Origin: DATLZB01 sp035574175
Lineage (GTDB): Bacteria; Pseudomonadota; Alphaproteobacteria; Rhizobiales; Hyphomicrobiaceae
Length of the DNA stretch: 5,274 bases
NCBI GenBank assembly: GCA_035574175.1
Contig: DATLZB010000149.1
Coordinates: 1-5,274 of the forward strand
Direction: 5' to 3'
Under the pieces are notes generated by a model. It saw only the letters and a program-made list of their open reading frames with translations, was not told the DNA's origin and did no database searches. A program made the translations under genes and the position numbers. Shown here one piece after another: positions 4,744 to 5,274 of the stretch. Every line of letters begins with the position of its first letter. Position 1 is the stretch's first letter.

Positions 4744-5274
4744 TCACCGCGGGGTGTAGAGATAGTCCGGAAGCCAAAGGGCCAGCCCCGGGAAGTTGTA
4801 GACGAGCACCATGGTCATGAACACCATGAACACGAACGGCAGCGAGCCGCTGAAGATATCGGTCAGCTTCACGTGAGGGGGCGACACTCCCTTGAGATAG
4901 AAGGCCGCCATGGCCACCGGCGGGGTATTGAACGCCGTCTGGGTGTTGAGGGCCACCAGGATGCCGAAGAAGATGGGATCGATACCGTAATTGTCGAGCA
5001 AGGGCAGGAATATCGGTACAAAGATGATGATAATTTCGGTCCATTCCAGCGGCCAGCCCAGCAAGAAGATGATGGCCTGCGTAAGGATCAGAAACTGCGT
5101 GGGCGAAAGGTTGAGCGAAAGAAAGAAGTCCTCGACGACGTGCTGGCCGCCAAGCACAGCGAAGACGGCGGAGAACGTCCATGAGCCAATGAACAGGTAG
5201 CAGACCATCGCGGTTGCCCGCGCCGTGAGATAGACCGACTCCTTGAGCATGCCGAAATTGAGCGCCCGATAGGC
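4744..5274 (-). CDS. TRAP transporter large permease (DctM-like), C-terminal part only
   Basis: The frame is open from the window edge to a TGA at 4746-4744 and gives 176 C-terminal residues of a TRAP transporter large membrane subunit, whose full length is usually about 430 or more. TRAP systems use an ion gradient and a periplasmic binding protein to import organic acids and similar solutes across the inner membrane. About five hydrophobic segments are visible, near residues 17-40, 58-72, 77-92, 98-122 and 141-165 of the fragment. Motifs typical of the large subunit include GWPLEWTEIIIIFVPIFLPL, GILVALNTQTAFNTPPVAM, and the following YLKGVSPPHVKLTDIFSG. This pattern is closest to the mannitol/chloroaromatic-type branch (FcbT3/DctM-like), from memory of the family. 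The small permease and binding protein should lie to the right of this window. The amidase starts 23 bp downstream. The substrate cannot be deduced from this part. Confidence 0.9.
   Translation of the reverse strand, partial: AYRALNFGMLKESVYLTARATAMVCYLFIGSWTFSAVFAVLGGQHVVEDFFLSLNLSPTQFLILTQAIIFLLGWPLEWTEIIIIFVPIFLPLLDNYGIDPIFFGILVALNTQTAFNTPPVAMAAFYLKGVSPPHVKLTDIFSGSLPFVFMVFMTMVLVYNFPGLALWLPDYLYTPR

Noticed and set aside
4705..5184. A 159-codon plus-strand frame rich in Glu, His, Arg and Asp
   Set aside because: It is antisense to the TRAP permease; charged antisense products are the usual mirror of hydrophobic membrane-protein codons.
1..5274. CRISPR array, tRNA, rRNA, insertion sequence ends or attachment sites
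   Set aside because: No regularly spaced repeats, cloverleaf-like sequence, transposase frame or flanking duplication was seen on either strand.

Overview
The window is GC-rich chromosomal DNA with long open frames and strong G/C preference at third codon positions. The gene content (a SixA-type histidine phosphatase, a separate trpG followed by trpD, and a TRAP permease with an amidase) fits an alphaproteobacterium, probably Hyphomicrobiales (Rhizobiales)-like. That placement is an inference from composition and gene families, not a database match.

Layout. On the plus strand: the last 38 codons of an unrecognised protein (ending at 118); a 172-bp gap rich in inverted repeats and holding a T-tract; an unrecognised 160-residue protein (291-773); a 63-bp gap with two perfect stem-loops; a SixA-like phosphohistidine phosphatase (837-1355); a 132-bp gap with a stem-loop just after sixA and a 35-bp imperfect inverted repeat just before trpG; then trpG (1488-2096) and trpD (2119-3147). 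On the minus strand, converging on trpD and read right to left: the C-terminal 176 residues of a TRAP transporter large permease (5274-4744), an amidase-signature hydrolase (4720-3323) and a 58-residue two-helix membrane protein (3326-3150). The start codon of that small protein overlaps the amidase stop codon as ATGA. It is too short for many gene finders.

How the genes work together. TrpG supplies ammonia from glutamine to anthranilate synthase, and TrpD attaches anthranilate to PRPP, so the pair covers part of step one and all of step two of tryptophan synthesis. The partner subunit TrpE is not upstream, and no trpC follows: 2 bp after the trpD stop, the opposite-strand cluster ends. That cluster looks like an uptake-and-hydrolysis unit. 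A TRAP permease would import an organic anion or related small solute, a cytoplasmic amidase would hydrolyse an amide, and a small membrane protein is probably translated by coupling to the amidase. The substrate cannot be read from the sequence.

No tRNA, rRNA, CRISPR array, insertion sequence or phage gene is visible. I found no clear new defence or mobile system. The most distinctive items are the coupled small membrane protein, the isolated trpGD pair with its abutting convergent neighbour, and the structured intergenic regions.
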